NCBI GenBank assembly: GCA_009823505.1
Contig: VZQC01004693.1
Span: 4,531,702 to 4,595,701 of the forward strand
DNA from: Rhizomys pruinosus
Taxonomy: Eukaryota > Chordata > Mammalia > Rodentia > Spalacidae
Reading direction: 5' to 3'
DNA: 64,000 nt
Of the stretch, positions 43,680 to 54,557 are shown one piece after another. The position numbers and the translations under genes were made by a program. Below the pieces are notes generated by a model. It was given only the letters and a program-made list of their open reading frames with translations, was not told where the DNA came from and searched no databases. The number at the start of each line of letters is the position of its first letter. Position 1 is the stretch's first letter.

Positions 43680-45508
43680 TAACTAACACCTGTCCCCTGC
43701 TATCCCCCTCTCTTGAGTTTCTTCTTCCTCTTTATCTCCATGGTTCCTTTCCATTTTCTTGGCTCCTGCAATTACATCAGGATACATACTCTCATCTAGG
43801 AATTTAGAGCTAAAATCCACAAGTGAGAGAGCACATAACACAAGAGTTTCTAGTTCCATCCATCTGCTTATAAATTTTACAATTGTGTCTTTCTTTGTCA
43901 CTGAGTAGAATGTCATTGTGTAGAGGTGCCACATTTTCATTTTCCATTCATCAGTTGAGGAACATTTATGTTGCTTCCATTTCTCTGTTATTATGAATAA
44001 AACAGCAACGAATATGGCTATGCAAGTTAATTCGCAGTGGGATGAATGATTTGCGTATATGCCAAGCAGTGGAGTGATCAGATAGATGGATGCTATGGGA
44101 GATTTATTTATAGGTTTTAAAGAGTTTTCCATACTGATTGTTTTCAGTAGGACTTTAAACTACCACATTTCCCAGAGGTTGTGCTAGTTTACAATCCCGG
44201 GAACAGTGAATGGGGGTCCCCCTTTACCCACATCCATGCCAGCATTTGGTATCATTTGTTCTCTTTATCATCGCCATTCTGACTGGATTTAAATGAAATC
44301 TTAAAGTAGTTTTCATTCGTATTTCCCTATTTACTAAGGATTGAACGTTTTTAAAATATTTATTTTTTAAGGGATTCACAATATAAGAGCACAGTTGTTT
44401 TCAGATAACATTAACAGGATTGAACACTTTTTAAAATATTTTTATTGAAGTTTCGTGCATTTCATACATCATTTCTTAGTCCAGTTTAAACTCATTTCCC
44501 TTTTCCATGTCCCCCACCTCACCTGAGTTCATGCATTCTGCCAGACATGTCTTTTTCCTGAGTCTTTTTTAAAGTTTTTCAAAGCAGAGGATTATTGTTT
44601 TAGGGAGAACTTTACTGTTTCCGTTGGTTCTTTGTCCCAGTTCTTTTGTTGTTGTTGTTCCTTCAAATTTGTATTGCTTCAACATATGCTTATATATATG
44701 TCACAGCTATACTACCATTATGTTGTCTGAAAATAAACTATGTTATTTCCAACTCATATTTCGGAATTCATATTTTTTCCCTTTTAATTTTATATTACTC
44801 TAAAATATGCATATATACCCTCCACCCATATAACAAAGTTACAAAGTCTGAAAATAAATGATAAATTAATTCTAGAACTTGTTAAGGGATTTACATTGTA
44901 AGAGCACAGTTGCTTTCAGATAAAGAGAAATATAACATTAACATTGCTCAGTTTGACTTACAACTAGGTACTTGGTGCTAAGTGTTTCTTAGCAATTTTT
45001 TTCTTCTTCTGAGAGCTCTCTATTCATATTCATAGCCCATTTTTAATTGAGTCATTCATTTCTCTGTATGTTCTAGATATTACTCTTCTGTCAGATGTGT
45101 ACCTGGTGAAGATTTCCTCCCACTCAGTAGGTTTCCTTTTCACTCAGTTGGTTGCTTCCTTTGCTCTACAGAAGCTTTTTATTTTAATGAGGTCCCATTC
45201 ATTGATCTTTGACCTTAATTCTTGAGCAACTGATGTCCTATTCAGAAAGTCCTACCCTGCACCTAAATCTTGCCTATGTTTTCTTCTAACAATTTCATCA
45301 TTTCAAGCCTCATATTGACATCTTTGATCCATGTAGAGTTGACTTTTGTGCAGGATGATAGGTATGGATCTAATTTCACTCTTCCTCATGTGTAGATCCA
45401 ATTTTACCAGCACCATTTGTCGAAGATGCTGTCTTTCTTCCAATTTTTGGCACAGGGTGTCTCTCTATGTTCTCTCTCATAGTTGGATGCTATCTTTGAA
45501 ATCTTAGA
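43680..45508 (-). mobile_element. L1 ORF2 fragment, minus strand, with a second L1 end nested inside
   Basis: The minus strand encodes diverged ORF2 C-terminal sequence (CSSTDEWKMKMWHLYTM at 43683-44132, then further upstream parts to about 45508). A younger L1 3' end, also minus, sits at about 44412-44884. A repeated segment around AAGAGCACAGTTG (44386) and AAGAGCACAGTTG (44902) flanks it. Confidence 0.82.
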
Positions 45509-45765
45509 TTGGGCTGGAGAGATGGCTCAGTGGTTAAGAGCGCCAACTGCTCTTGCAGAGGACCCAGGTTCTTTTCCCAGCACCCACATAGCAGCTAAGA
45601 ACCATCTTTAAGCCAGGCATGGTCGTGTATGCCTTTAATCCTAGCACTCAGGAGGCAAAGGCAGGTGGATCTCTGTGAGTTCAAGACCAGCCTGGTCTAC
45701 AGAGTGAGTTCCAGGCCAGCTGGGGCTACGGGGAGACCCTGTCTCAAAAAAAAAAAAAAAGGAAA
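45509..45765 (+). mobile_element. Composite B2-B1 SINE
   Basis: A B2-like head (GGGCTGGAGAGATGGCTCAG to AAGAACCATCTTTAA) passes directly into a complete B1 (GCCAGGCATGGTCGTGTATG to CCCTGTCTCAAAA). GAAATCTTAGATT flanks the whole pair at about 45496 and 45766. The B2 tail is absent. Confidence 0.92.
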
Positions 45766-45779
45766 AGAAATCTTAGATT

Positions 45780-46520
45780 ATACAAATTTCCATTTGAAAA
45801 TACAGAGAGAACAAGAAACTAATAAATGGCCATTGGTAGGGTGACTTCCTAGGAGGGAAGATAGAATGAAGTGATACAAAGGGAGAAAGGGGAATAACAG
45901 AGTAGAAAGGGTTAAATGGGGTGGGGAATAGGAAGTAGGGCAGCAGAGGGCGTATGGGGAGGGATACCCACACTAAGATACCCAGTCTTAGAAAGAGCCA
46001 CATGGAAACCTACCACTATAGAAACTATCTAAAGTATATACATACACATTATCAAAGGAGATGAAAAGGAGTTACCTTATAACTAGGGACATTGCCCCTA
46101 CTAGACACCACAGGCTAGCAAAGTAAAAGCCCAATGCCACTGCTCATGGATAACCAGCAGGACTTCACAGTAAGACCCTTTTTGCTGAAGATACAACATA
46201 CATGAATTGTGGAACAAAGAGAAATCAAGCTGATGACTTCAAAGCCTCATCTCTATGTGCTGGAAGGTGCTATGCACGCTACCTGAAAACCACTCAGATC
46301 TAATAGAAGGACCATGAATACCAGCAGCTCCTAAAGGAAGTATCCATAAAATATTCAGATTACCCAAAGAAGAAATGAAGCTAGAGTTTACCATCTTAGA
46401 CAAAATGAGTCATCAGAGACATGGCCTCAGTATGTCCAAAAGAGGAAGAAAGAAGAGATATGATGTGAGGGACCATGTTCATAGACTGTGAAATTCTCAC
46501 TGTGTGGTACTAGATGGAGG
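45780..46520 (+). mobile_element. L1 3'UTR (Lx-like)
   Basis: ACCACAGGCTAGCAAAGTAA, GATAACCAGCAGGACTTCAC and CTGGAAGGTGCTATGCACGC match rodent L1 3'UTR order. Confidence 0.75.
45940..45953 (+). promoter_or_regulatory. CTCF-like motif
   Basis: GCAGCAGAGGGCGT agrees with the core of the CTCF consensus (CAGCAGAGGGCGC) except at its edge. It lies inside an L1 3'UTR. Confidence 0.3.
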
Positions 46521-47175
46521 CATTAGAATGGTAGTCCATCAGTTAGCTGGATGACAGTGAACAGACAGATAAAGGAAAGAAATAGAAAAGAAAATGTCAG
46601 CAAGTACATTGGGAAACCCGCTTTCCCAAGTGCAGGAGCTTCAAACAGGTCCCTTACAGGTACTCAGCATCTGTTTCTTGCCTCTGCTTCCTTCTTAGCT
46701 TTTCTGAAATTCTTCAGGGGATGGGTATCAGGGTTTCCATTTCTGAAGATTCATCAGTTAATTAACAAGAAAAGCCTTAGGATGAGGACTCAAGGGGACA
46801 GTAAGAGAGGAGTTGGGACAACAGATGTCTCCTTCTCATTACAATTTTCCTCTTATAGATAAGGAAACATCCAGACTCCAGAGATGAGTACTTGCAATGT
46901 ATCAACAATTTGACAATGCCTTCATGTGCTCTTTGAATAGAATCCTTTTATGTAAGGCTAAAAGTTATAAAGAGCTGATGGCACCTCTGAGACTGAATGC
47001 TAAGGATATAAAACATTTAGCTTTCTTCCCTGCCTTTTTCATTTCATCTCTGAAGGAAGTAGTTTAAGCTCACTGTCAGACATTGATGAAGAGTTCTTCC
47101 CATTCACAGTCAGCCTTCCTCTACTTTCATTTACTACCAGTGAGAGATAAGAAGAAAAGCTCATTAGAAAACCCA
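46521..47175. other. Unique sequence with a 103-codon frame
   Basis: The plus frame at 46551-46862 has no recognised domain. No repeat identified. Confidence 0.4.
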
Positions 47176-47184
47176 AAGGGACAT

Positions 47185-47385
47185 TGTATCTGTGGTATTT
47201 ATTGCATTATTTATTGGAGGGGAACGGTACACATGTGCTGAGGAGCACATGTGGAGGTCAGAGGACAGCTTGGAGCAGTCAGCACTCTCCTTCCGCCATG
47301 TGTGTCCTACGGATTGATCCCTGGTTGTCAGGCTTGGTTCAAAGTACCTTTATCCACTGAGCCATCTCCCTGACCCTGTCTCTAG
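47185..47385 (-). mobile_element. B3/B4-type SINE
   Basis: GTGGAGGTCAGAGGACAGC to CACTGAGCCATCTCCCTGAC is the minus layout of the rodent tRNA-derived B3/B4 group, distinct from the main B2-like family here. Confidence 0.8.
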
Positions 47386-47387
47386 AT

Positions 47388-47617
47388 TTTTTTAAATATT
47401 TTATTATTTTTATTTTACGTGTATGAGTGTATCGCCTACATGTGTTTATGTGTACCCGTCTTGTCCAATGCCCACAAAGGTCAGAAAAGGGAATCAGACT
47501 CCACTGGAACTGGAGTTACAGATGGTCGTTAGCTGCCTTGTGGGTGCCGGGAATAAAACCCAGGTCCTCTGCGAGAGAAGCCAGTGCTCTTAACCGCTGA
47601 GCAACTCTCCAGCCCCC
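47388..47617 (-). mobile_element. B2-like SINE
   Basis: Minus copy ending GAGCAACTCTCCAGCCCC. Confidence 0.92.
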
Positions 47618-47685
47618 TGTGGATTTTTAAAGTACACTATACTATCTCCAGAATATTTAATACTTGCTGTTCACTGGCTCACTGA

Positions 47686-48190
47686 ATGTTTGTGCCTCCT
47701 TCCAGGAGATTCGTTTGTTGGAATCCTGACCCCTCTAAGTAGTTGTGATTGAGATGTGGGACCATTGGGAATTAAATCTTTCATTGGCGAGATTATGTTC
47801 TCTTTCAAGGGACCTCAGCTCTCTTGTTCTTCCTTTCACATAAAGATATGAAGAGCGGGGTTAGAGAGATGGCTCAGCCGTTAAGTGCACTTGGTGCTTT
47901 TGTAAAAGAGGGTAAAAAAGGCTGGGTTCCTAGAACCCACATGGTAGCTAAGGACCATCCATAACTCCAGGTCCAGGAGATCTGATGCCCTCTTCTGGCC
48001 TCCATGGACATTACATAACATAATTGCTCATATACATGCAAGCAAAACACTAATACATGTAAAATAAAAATGAATAAAATTAAGAAAAATTTAAAATATG
48101 AAGAGAAGTTGGTGGTTTGCAAGCCAGAAGAGAGCTCCTAACAGACCCAACTAGGTTGGGACACTGATCTCAGACTTTTAAATTCCAATT
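47686..48190 (+). mobile_element. MLT1-like LTR interrupted by a B2-like SINE
   Basis: TGAATGTTTGTGCCTCCTTC and GTTGGAATCCTGACCCC match the MaLR LTR start. After the SINE, TTTGCAAGCCAGAAGAGAGC continues the same LTR order. Confidence 0.75.
47858..48095 (+). mobile_element. B2-like SINE
   Basis: Plus copy inserted in the LTR. ATATGAAGAG occurs on both sides (about 47845 and 48096). Confidence 0.92.
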
Positions 48191-48940
48191 AAGACAGTAT
48201 GGATAGGTATAACAAATAACACAGCTGGTGAGACAAGATCAACTCAGCTGAGATAGTAAAATTTTATATAACTTGGCCCAAAACCCTGAGGGATGGATTA
48301 AAGAGATAGAGTAAAGGGTGATCTTCAGGAGTGCGTGCTGGAAAAGTTGTCAAATGTGTATGCCAAAAGTCATTGTCTGAAGGCCCAAATTATTATATTA
48401 CCCCTGTTAGTTTTTGAGGAAATAAAATGGTTTGATTGGTTGACATTGTCTCATCCTGCTCCTTATTTATGTCATATTAATGTCTAATGCTTCAAGTTCT
48501 GTTACTTACATCTTACATCATCTAAAATTGTAGGATGAAAGTAATTATTGGTCCCTGAGGCCTGGTTATTTGCTATTACTTTATAGTAGTTTTGTATAGT
48601 TCAAATAATAAATCCTTCATTAAAATTACCAAGCCTTGTCTTGGGAGCTATTTGAAGTGATTTCTCCTAAATGACATAATGCTTAGCTATGACAACACCC
48701 GTAAATGGAATGAGAAAGGGCAGGTTGTCCTGTCTGCAACACAGAGAGGCTGATTGGAGTGAATAACTTAGTCTACTCTGCCATTTGTTCTTACTCAAGC
48801 CATGGTCGTGCTCCAGAAGAACTGATTTTGCTTTTGTTGGAGGTTTGCAAAGGAAATGAGCAGTATCCCTATTCTACAGAAGGGATGTGCTATAGAACTT
48901 TCCCCTTTACAAGAATCACTGCTCAATTCAATTTTGCATT
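48191..48940. other. Unique sequence, nothing recognised
   Basis: No repeat or gene identified. Overlapping frames near 48759-49191 have no domain. Confidence 0.45.
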
Positions 48941-48944
48941 TGCT

Positions 48945-49060
48945 GAACCACCAGGCACAGTGCCAGGACCTGGGGAATATCAAGGCTGCGGGAACAAAGC
49001 CCCTTCTTTCAATGGGTACCCATCTCATAGGGCAGACATTAAGGAAACAACAAGGCAGCA
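48945..49060. mobile_element. Possible MIR/L2 remnant
   Basis: CAGGCACAGTGCCAGGACC and CTCATAGGGCAGACATTAAGG resemble the 3' part of L2/MIR elements. Confidence 0.4.
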
Positions 49061-49167
49061 GATGTAGAATTGTGGAGCTGTGTACAATACTGAAGCCAAC
49101 AAAAATGAGAGCTTTCTTAGTCTATCTGAGAGAGGTGAAGGTTCTTGAACATCAAAAGATAAGACAT

Positions 49168-49262
49168 GCTAGGGCTATCACTCTGCAGTAGAGCACTTGC
49201 CTAGTAGCACGCATGGGGTCCTAGTTTCAAGACCCAATACTGCAAAAAAATAAAATAAAATA
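49168..49262 (+). mobile_element. ID SINE
   Basis: GTAGAGCACTTGCCTAG followed by a B-box-like TAGTTTCAAGACCC and an A-rich tail fits the BC1-derived ID element. Confidence 0.82.
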
Positions 49263-50390
49263 AAACCCACAAAATGAGTTAGTATGGAGAGGACTCAAAT
49301 TCCAGGCAAAGAAAACAGTTTCTGTAAAGGCCCGAATGTGTGAAAGAGGTCAATCTTGTCTGTAATCTGTACACCGATGAAACATTAAGGGTGAGCCAAA
49401 CAAGGGAGACAAAAATGAGGGGAGAATGAAACAGTATTGTCGGTGAAGAACTTTCTTCATCATGAAAGTCATGGGACTTCACTAAGGACGCTTTCCAGTT
49501 TAGAGATCATTCTAGTAGCGGTACAGAGAGAACTGGAGGCCGAACCAGGGAAGAGTCGGGAAGAGCACATGTGTGTTAATGAAATAATTCAGTAATTACA
49601 GCCCTGGACTGGATTCCTAAAAGTAGATCAGAAAGAAAATCTATCAAAATATTCGCAAGTTAAAATCAAAACCATTTGGTGATTGATTGGGCACTGGAGA
49701 TTAGAGACGATAATTAATGATAACTAATTTCTGGAGGAGGACATGGTGTGACCTGATATCTCAGGGAGAAGAGCAGAACAGATTTTATTACATTGGGATA
49801 GCAGGTGGGAATGCTCATTTGGCAGTGACTGTCAGAGATCTCAAGTTTAGAGAGGATATTCAGATCAGAAACGTTCATCTGGAAGTCATCTATATTATGA
49901 TGAAAGATAAAAACTTTAACTAGACAAGGACGCATAGGCCTTGATTGAAAGAAAGCAGTTAGTAATGTTACTGAAGACCAGAGACTGACAGCCAAAGTCA
50001 GCTGAGGGGAGGGAGTTTAATTTTACTGCTAGCGAGATTGACACATGGATCCTTCCATAAAGAGTCACCCCTTTGACCAAGTTTTGGGGACTTTTATACC
50101 CATGTGACAAATGGCAGCAAAGAGCAAATAACACGTATGTGGTAATCAGATGGTAACAACAAGTAACATATGGTCCCAATGGTTATAGGAATGTGGTAGC
50201 CTTGGGAAACAAAGACTGAGTAAACACAGGGGACAGAGGGAAGACTGTTCACCCCTCTCATTTCCTGTCTCAGAACTTTTCCTGCTTCTAAGTTCTTAAT
50301 TATCATTACACTGCAAGATCTTTTAGAAACCGTAGCTGTGTTTTTCTATTTCCATTATATTGACAACTCTCCTGAAACCTCAAAATTTAA
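49263..50390. other. Mostly unique, with an ancient repeat remnant
   Basis: About 49310-49920 includes wording (ATCATTCTAGTAGCGG, then GGAAGTCATCTATATTATGATG) that resembles an old mammalian interspersed repeat, but I cannot name the family. The rest is unrecognised. Confidence 0.35.
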
Positions 50391-50397
50391 AGATATG

Positions 50398-50645
50398 TGC
50401 CGGGTGTGGGAGCACGTCTGTATGAGAAGTTCAAGCTTGCACGACACAGGTGCACAGACCTACATGCAGACAGTACATTCGTACACATAAAAAATAAATA
50501 CAAAAAAGAAGTTTCATCTTCAAAAAAAAAAACAAAAGAGAGAAGTTCAAGCTACCATGGGCTACACATCAAGTTCTAGGCCAGTCTGGGCTGCATGTCA
50601 AGGCTCTGTTATTTATAAATAAATAAATAAATAAATAAATAAAGT
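50398..50645 (+). mobile_element. B1-type SINE with a nested 5'-truncated B2-like insertion
   Basis: A B1 start (GCCGGGTGTGGGAGCACG) is interrupted after GAGAAGTTCAAGCT by a B2-like tail (TGCACGACACAGGTGCAC to an A-rich end). GAGAAGTTCAAGCT is then repeated at about 50540 and the B1 resumes, ending in (AAAT)n. Confidence 0.87.
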
Positions 50646-50933
50646 ATTTAAGACTCAGATTAATACACTAGATTCTAAGGCTATAATTCTTTAGGCGGCA
50701 TAAAATAAAATTGTATGTATAAATATATTTGTTTATATGTATACATACGTATATTTATGTCTGTTTTTTGTGAACTCATAAATGTCATGGAGTGCTCAAA
50801 ATATAGTATTTGATGCTCCCAAAAGATTAAGCACTGCCTAGTTAAGAAAATACTCATAGATGAATCTATTCAGAGTAGAAACTACCATGATAGTCAAAGT
50901 TCAATTACTAGCCCTCAAAAATAATTTCAGACA
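50646..50933. other. Unique AT-rich sequence
   Basis: No repeat or gene identified. Confidence 0.45.
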
Positions 50934-50935
50934 GC

Positions 50936-51078
50936 TGGGCGTGGTGGCGCACGCCTTTAATCCTAGCACTTGGGAGGCAGAGGCAGGCCGATCTTTGTGA
51001 GTTCAAGGCCAGCCTGGTCTACAGAGTGAGTTCCAGGACAGCTGGGGCTACAGGGAGACCCTGTCTCAAAAAGACATA

Positions 51079-51117
<39 letters not shown>
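50936..51117 (+). mobile_element. B1 SINE with (AAT)n tail
   Basis: Near-consensus B1 (GCTGGGCGTGGTGGCGCACG) with about 14 AAT units as tail. AATTTCAGACA occurs on both sides (about 50923 and 51115). Confidence 0.96.
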
Positions 51118-51118
<1 letters not shown>

Positions 51119-51555
51119 TTCAGACAATTAGATTGTGATATCTCCAATGAAAAAGCATTGAAGCAAGATAACAAGGAAGAGGGAGAGGTACAGAAGTTTC
51201 CTACCATTGTGGTCACTTCCTCCCTACCAACTTCAAGTTCAGATATAAATCAGAAAAGGGAAAGAAACAGTACACACCTGGATCATAACTGTCTGAAAGC
51301 TCATGAGTACAAGCTGGGCTTCCATTCAGAGGAAGAAGCTAAGAGACCATTGTTTACAAAGAAAAATTGCAGCTATTACAAAGACTGACAAAATTGCAGT
51401 TGTTAATCTTTGAATGTTCCTATCTCTAAATTTAGTTCACTGCTCTGTCATTTAAAAATCTACCAGTAGGTGGAACTCTGATATTTACTCATCAAATAAT
51501 ATTTGCTCAACATAATCTTATTCCCTAAACCATGCAGTATTTAGAGAAATAAATG
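51118..51555. other. Unique sequence, nothing recognised
   Basis: No repeat or gene identified. Confidence 0.45.
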
Positions 51556-51559
51556 CCTA

Positions 51560-51688
51560 GCTGCTGTGTGGTGATACACACCTTGAATCCCAGCACTCAG
51601 GAGGCACAGGCAGGTAGCTGTCTGTGAGACTGAGGAGAGCCTGGTCTACATAGTAAGTTCTAGGCTACAGGGAGACCCTGTCTCAAAA

Positions 51689-51725
<37 letters not shown>
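51560..51725 (+). mobile_element. B1 SINE with (GA)n tail
   Basis: Diverged B1 ending CCCTGTCTCAAAAAGACA with a GA tract. Confidence 0.9.
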
Positions 51726-51728
<3 letters not shown>

Positions 51729-51958
51729 CTGCCTCTGTAATACTAGGCAAGAACTCTTGGCTCGGAGGTCACAGCCCTAGAGGATAACCTACTCCTATTA
51801 TTTTGTCTAATGGTGTAGTTCTGTGAAGATTTGATAAAGAATGCTTCCATAGGCTTCCAGTATTTGAAAACTGGGCCTCTGGGTTTTTATATATGGAGTT
51901 TCAGAGGTGCACCTTGTGGGGGAAGCTGTCACTGAGGTAGCTTTAAGAATTCATGCCC

Positions 51959-52094
51959 AGCCGGGCCTGGTGCGCCTTAATCCTAGCACTTGGGAGGCGA
52001 GGCAGGTGGATCTTTGTGAGTTCAAGGCCAGCCTGGTCTACAGAGGGGTTCCGAGACAGCTGGGCTCTACAGGGAGACCCTGTCTCAAACGACC

Positions 52095-52123
<29 letters not shown>
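51959..52123 (+). mobile_element. B1 SINE with many small indels
   Basis: GCCGGGCCTGGTGCGCCTTA and CAGAGGGGTTCCGAGACAGC show single-base losses at several places, ahead of a long A run. Confidence 0.92.
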
Positions 52124-52125
<2 letters not shown>

Positions 52126-52135
52126 TTCATAGCCC

Positions 52136-52297
52136 TACTGGGCATGGCGGCACATGCCTTTAATCCTAGCACTTGGGAGGCAGAGGCAGGTGGATCTCTG
52201 TGAGTTCAAGGCCAGCCTGGTCTACATAGAGTGTTCCAGGACAGCTGGGGCTGCAGGGAGACCCTGCCTCGAAAAGACCAAAAAAAAAAAAAAAAGA
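52136..52297 (+). mobile_element. B1 SINE at the same target
   Basis: A second full-length B1, between two copies of AAGAGTTCATA. With AAGAATTCATGCCC before the first B1 there are three copies of the target. Confidence 0.95.
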
Positions 52298-52544
52298 GTT
52301 CATAAGCCTGCTCTGTCTGTCTTCCAGCTCTGCTCTCTGCTTCCTCCTTGAAGATGTGAACGCTCAGCTTTCTACTCCAGCTGCCTCCTGCCACGCCTCA
52401 GCCATGATGGACTCCTACCCCTCTGGTACTGTAAGTCAAATAAATGGTATTTTAACATAGCAACAAAAACATAACTAATACAGTATCAAACAGCCTTTTA
52501 AATATTTATCTTTTTACCCATAGACCAATTCAGCTCTCGGCCCT

Positions 52545-53180
52545 CATTAGGGAAGCTTATTTTTACAGTGGACACCAGTTAACACAGAGACTTGCAAGTG
52601 GTCACAGTGCAAAGAATAAGTTGACTGTGGAATGCTGAGCCTTAAACAAAGCATCTGTATTACACCCCCTATTCCCCAAGGCTCAGGGAACATTGTAGAA
52701 GTGGGGCAGGAAGACGGTAAGAGCCAGAAAAGGGAAGGACTCCTGGACATGACATGGCCCATACACTCCCAAACTTACTGCAGGCATGGTCACTGGTTAC
52801 CTGCAGTAAGATCTGCACCAGACTGGATCCATCTGCATTTCATCATAGAAAGAGGAAGGAACTGTGAGGCCCCGCCCATCCCTGAGGAGCTACTGCAGTC
52901 AATGGTAGCTAGAGAAAGGGGTATCGCTTTCTTCAGTAGTTGCCCATGCTTCAGTGAATAGCTGCCCACCATTAATTAGGATACTTAAACAAGAAATCCC
53001 GATTAAATTCAGTGAGCCACACACTTAAAAAGACTTGAAAGCAGGAAGGGGCCTTGTTGGGAGAAGGTTTCAGGGCAACGGAGTCAGCGCGAGACAGAGT
53101 AACGGGCTGAAATGGACTAAGGTCATTATATATCTACCTATATGAAACTGTCAACAAGTAAAAAATAAATTAATTTTTAA
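52545..53180 (+). mobile_element. L1 3'UTR (Lx-like)
   Basis: TTCCCCAAGGCTCAGGGAAC and GAAGACGGTAAGAGCC match the copies at 15890 and 40390. It ends GAAACTGTCAACAAGTAAAA with an A-rich tail, next to the Golga7 retrocopy. Confidence 0.82.
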
Positions 53181-53199
53181 GAAGAAAATAAAGAGGAGG

Positions 53200-53870
53200 A
53201 GGAGGCAGGTTTGTGCTCCCAGGGGCGAACCAGGATGTGGGGGGCGCGGGGCCTGGGCAGGGGGAGCTGAAGGCCCTTGTGGCAGCCATGAAGCTGTGGG
53301 TCCTCTCCTCGCTGTGAGGCCGCAGCAGGTCCAGGTGTCCCGGAAGGTGTTCATTCAAAGAGACTAGAGCAGTGGGAGGGACTTCCAGTTCCAGACCAGC
53401 TTCCCCACGGAGCTAGAAAACCGGACTGATAGGCAACAGTTTGAAGAAACAGTTCGAAACCCAAATAACCTTTATGCAGAAGCAGAGAATCTTAGGGGCC
53501 AGTCATATCTTGAAGGCTGTTTGGCTTGTTTAACAGCATATACTATCTTCTTATGCATGGAAACTCTTTATAGAAGGCTCTGAAGAAAGTCTCCAAGCAC
53601 ATACAAGAACAGAATGAGAAGGTATATGCCCCCCAAGACCTCCTCCTGACAGACCCCATTGAAAGAAGACTCCGAGTTACTGAAATTACTTCTATGAAGA
53701 CAGAAGTGGGAACGGTGGAAAATAAACCATAGAATTATTAAAGATCACACTTCCAGCTGGGATCCTCATCTATCCACTGGCCCATGGCAGAATGTCCCCC
53801 TCCAAAGCACCATTCCCTTGTATCTGCTCCCAGAGCCATGGTGCCGTGTACTCTAAGGACTAACTTCTTT
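53200..53870 (+). pseudogene. Golga7: Golga7 processed pseudogene, 5'UTR, coding part and start of 3'UTR
   Basis: The coding part is 53314-53725 and retains most of GOLGA7 (GCP16), the small Golgi protein that partners DHHC9 in palmitoylating RAS. Readable segments include [54 protein letters not shown] and [20 protein letters not shown]. Breaks are a GTG in place of the start ATG, an in-frame TAG at codon 18 (53365-53367), and one-base losses after 53571 and after 53690. The length of 412 nt equals 137 codons plus stop minus those two bases, so there are no other indels. No introns are present, which makes it a retrocopy. It is clearly non-functional. Confidence 0.95.
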
Positions 53871-53891
53871 TTTTTTTTTTTTTTTTTTTTT

Positions 53892-53892
53892 N
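53892..53892. other. Single-N join beside a duplicated segment
   Basis: The N splits two poly-T runs. The roughly 75 bp left of the first run (from about 53805) recur to its right (from about 53922), which suggests a false duplication at an assembly join. Confidence 0.85.
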
Positions 53893-53994
53893 ATGCAGGA
53901 ATGCCCCTGCCTCCTCTCCAGAGCATCATTCCCTTGTATCTGCTCCCAGAGCCATGGTGCCGTGTACTCTAAGGACTAACTTCTTTTTTTTTTT

Positions 53995-54245
53995 TTTTTT
54001 TTTTTTTTATTTTTTCTGTTGTGTATCAATGTACTGTCTGCAGCGCAGGTTGTGCACCCTTTGCATGCAATGCCGCAGAGGTTCAGAAGAGGGTCTCGGA
54101 TTCCCCTGGAACTGGATGGATTGAGTTCTCCTGGAATTTGGAGTTTCAGACGGCTTCTCGGCCGCCACGTGGGTGCTGGGGATCGAACCCGGGTCCTCTG
54201 TAAGAGCGTCGGCGCTCTTAACCGCTAGGCCATCTCTCCAGCCCC
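53995..54245 (-). mobile_element. B2-like SINE, indel-rich
   Basis: Minus copy ending CTAGGCCATCTCTCCAGCCCC with several one- to eight-base insertions and losses. AGGACTAACTTCT flanks it (about 53971 and 54246). Confidence 0.92.
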
Positions 54246-54557
54246 AGGACTAACTTCTAAACCCACACGAGAATGACTGCTCCATCACTCAGCATCTACT
54301 TGTGTCTCCAGATTGTGTAGGACTCTGCCATCTTTCTGTTCATTTCTGAGAAGGAGGCATTTCACTTTTTAATTCAAAACCATTTAAAAAATGTACAGTT
54401 ACTCAACCCAAGACAAACATTTCTCCCTCCAATACCATTAGTCCTCATCATTCCTTGGGCTAGTTTCCTAGCTGGCTTTCAACTTAAGTAATCTTACTTA
54501 TTCTCCAAATTAGTTTTTTGGGAGGTGTTCATCTTCGTTTCTTTAAAAAAGCTTTTC

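Larger units (their letters stand above)
51840..52490 (+). mobile_element. Rodent MaLR-type LTR, interrupted by two B1s
   Basis: The left part (GCTTCCAGTATTTGAAAACT) and right part (GCTCTCTGCTTCCTCCTTG, ATGGACTCCTACCCCTCTGG, AAGTCAAATAAATGG, ACATAACTAATACAG) fit the ORR1/MT-type LTR layout. Two B1 copies sit between them. Confidence 0.7.

Noticed and set aside
43683..44132. 149-codon minus frame
   Set aside because: It is a diverged L1 ORF2 C-terminus read into its downstream sequence.
53314..53725. Functional Golga7 gene
   Set aside because: Start loss, a stop at codon 18, two frameshifts and no introns.
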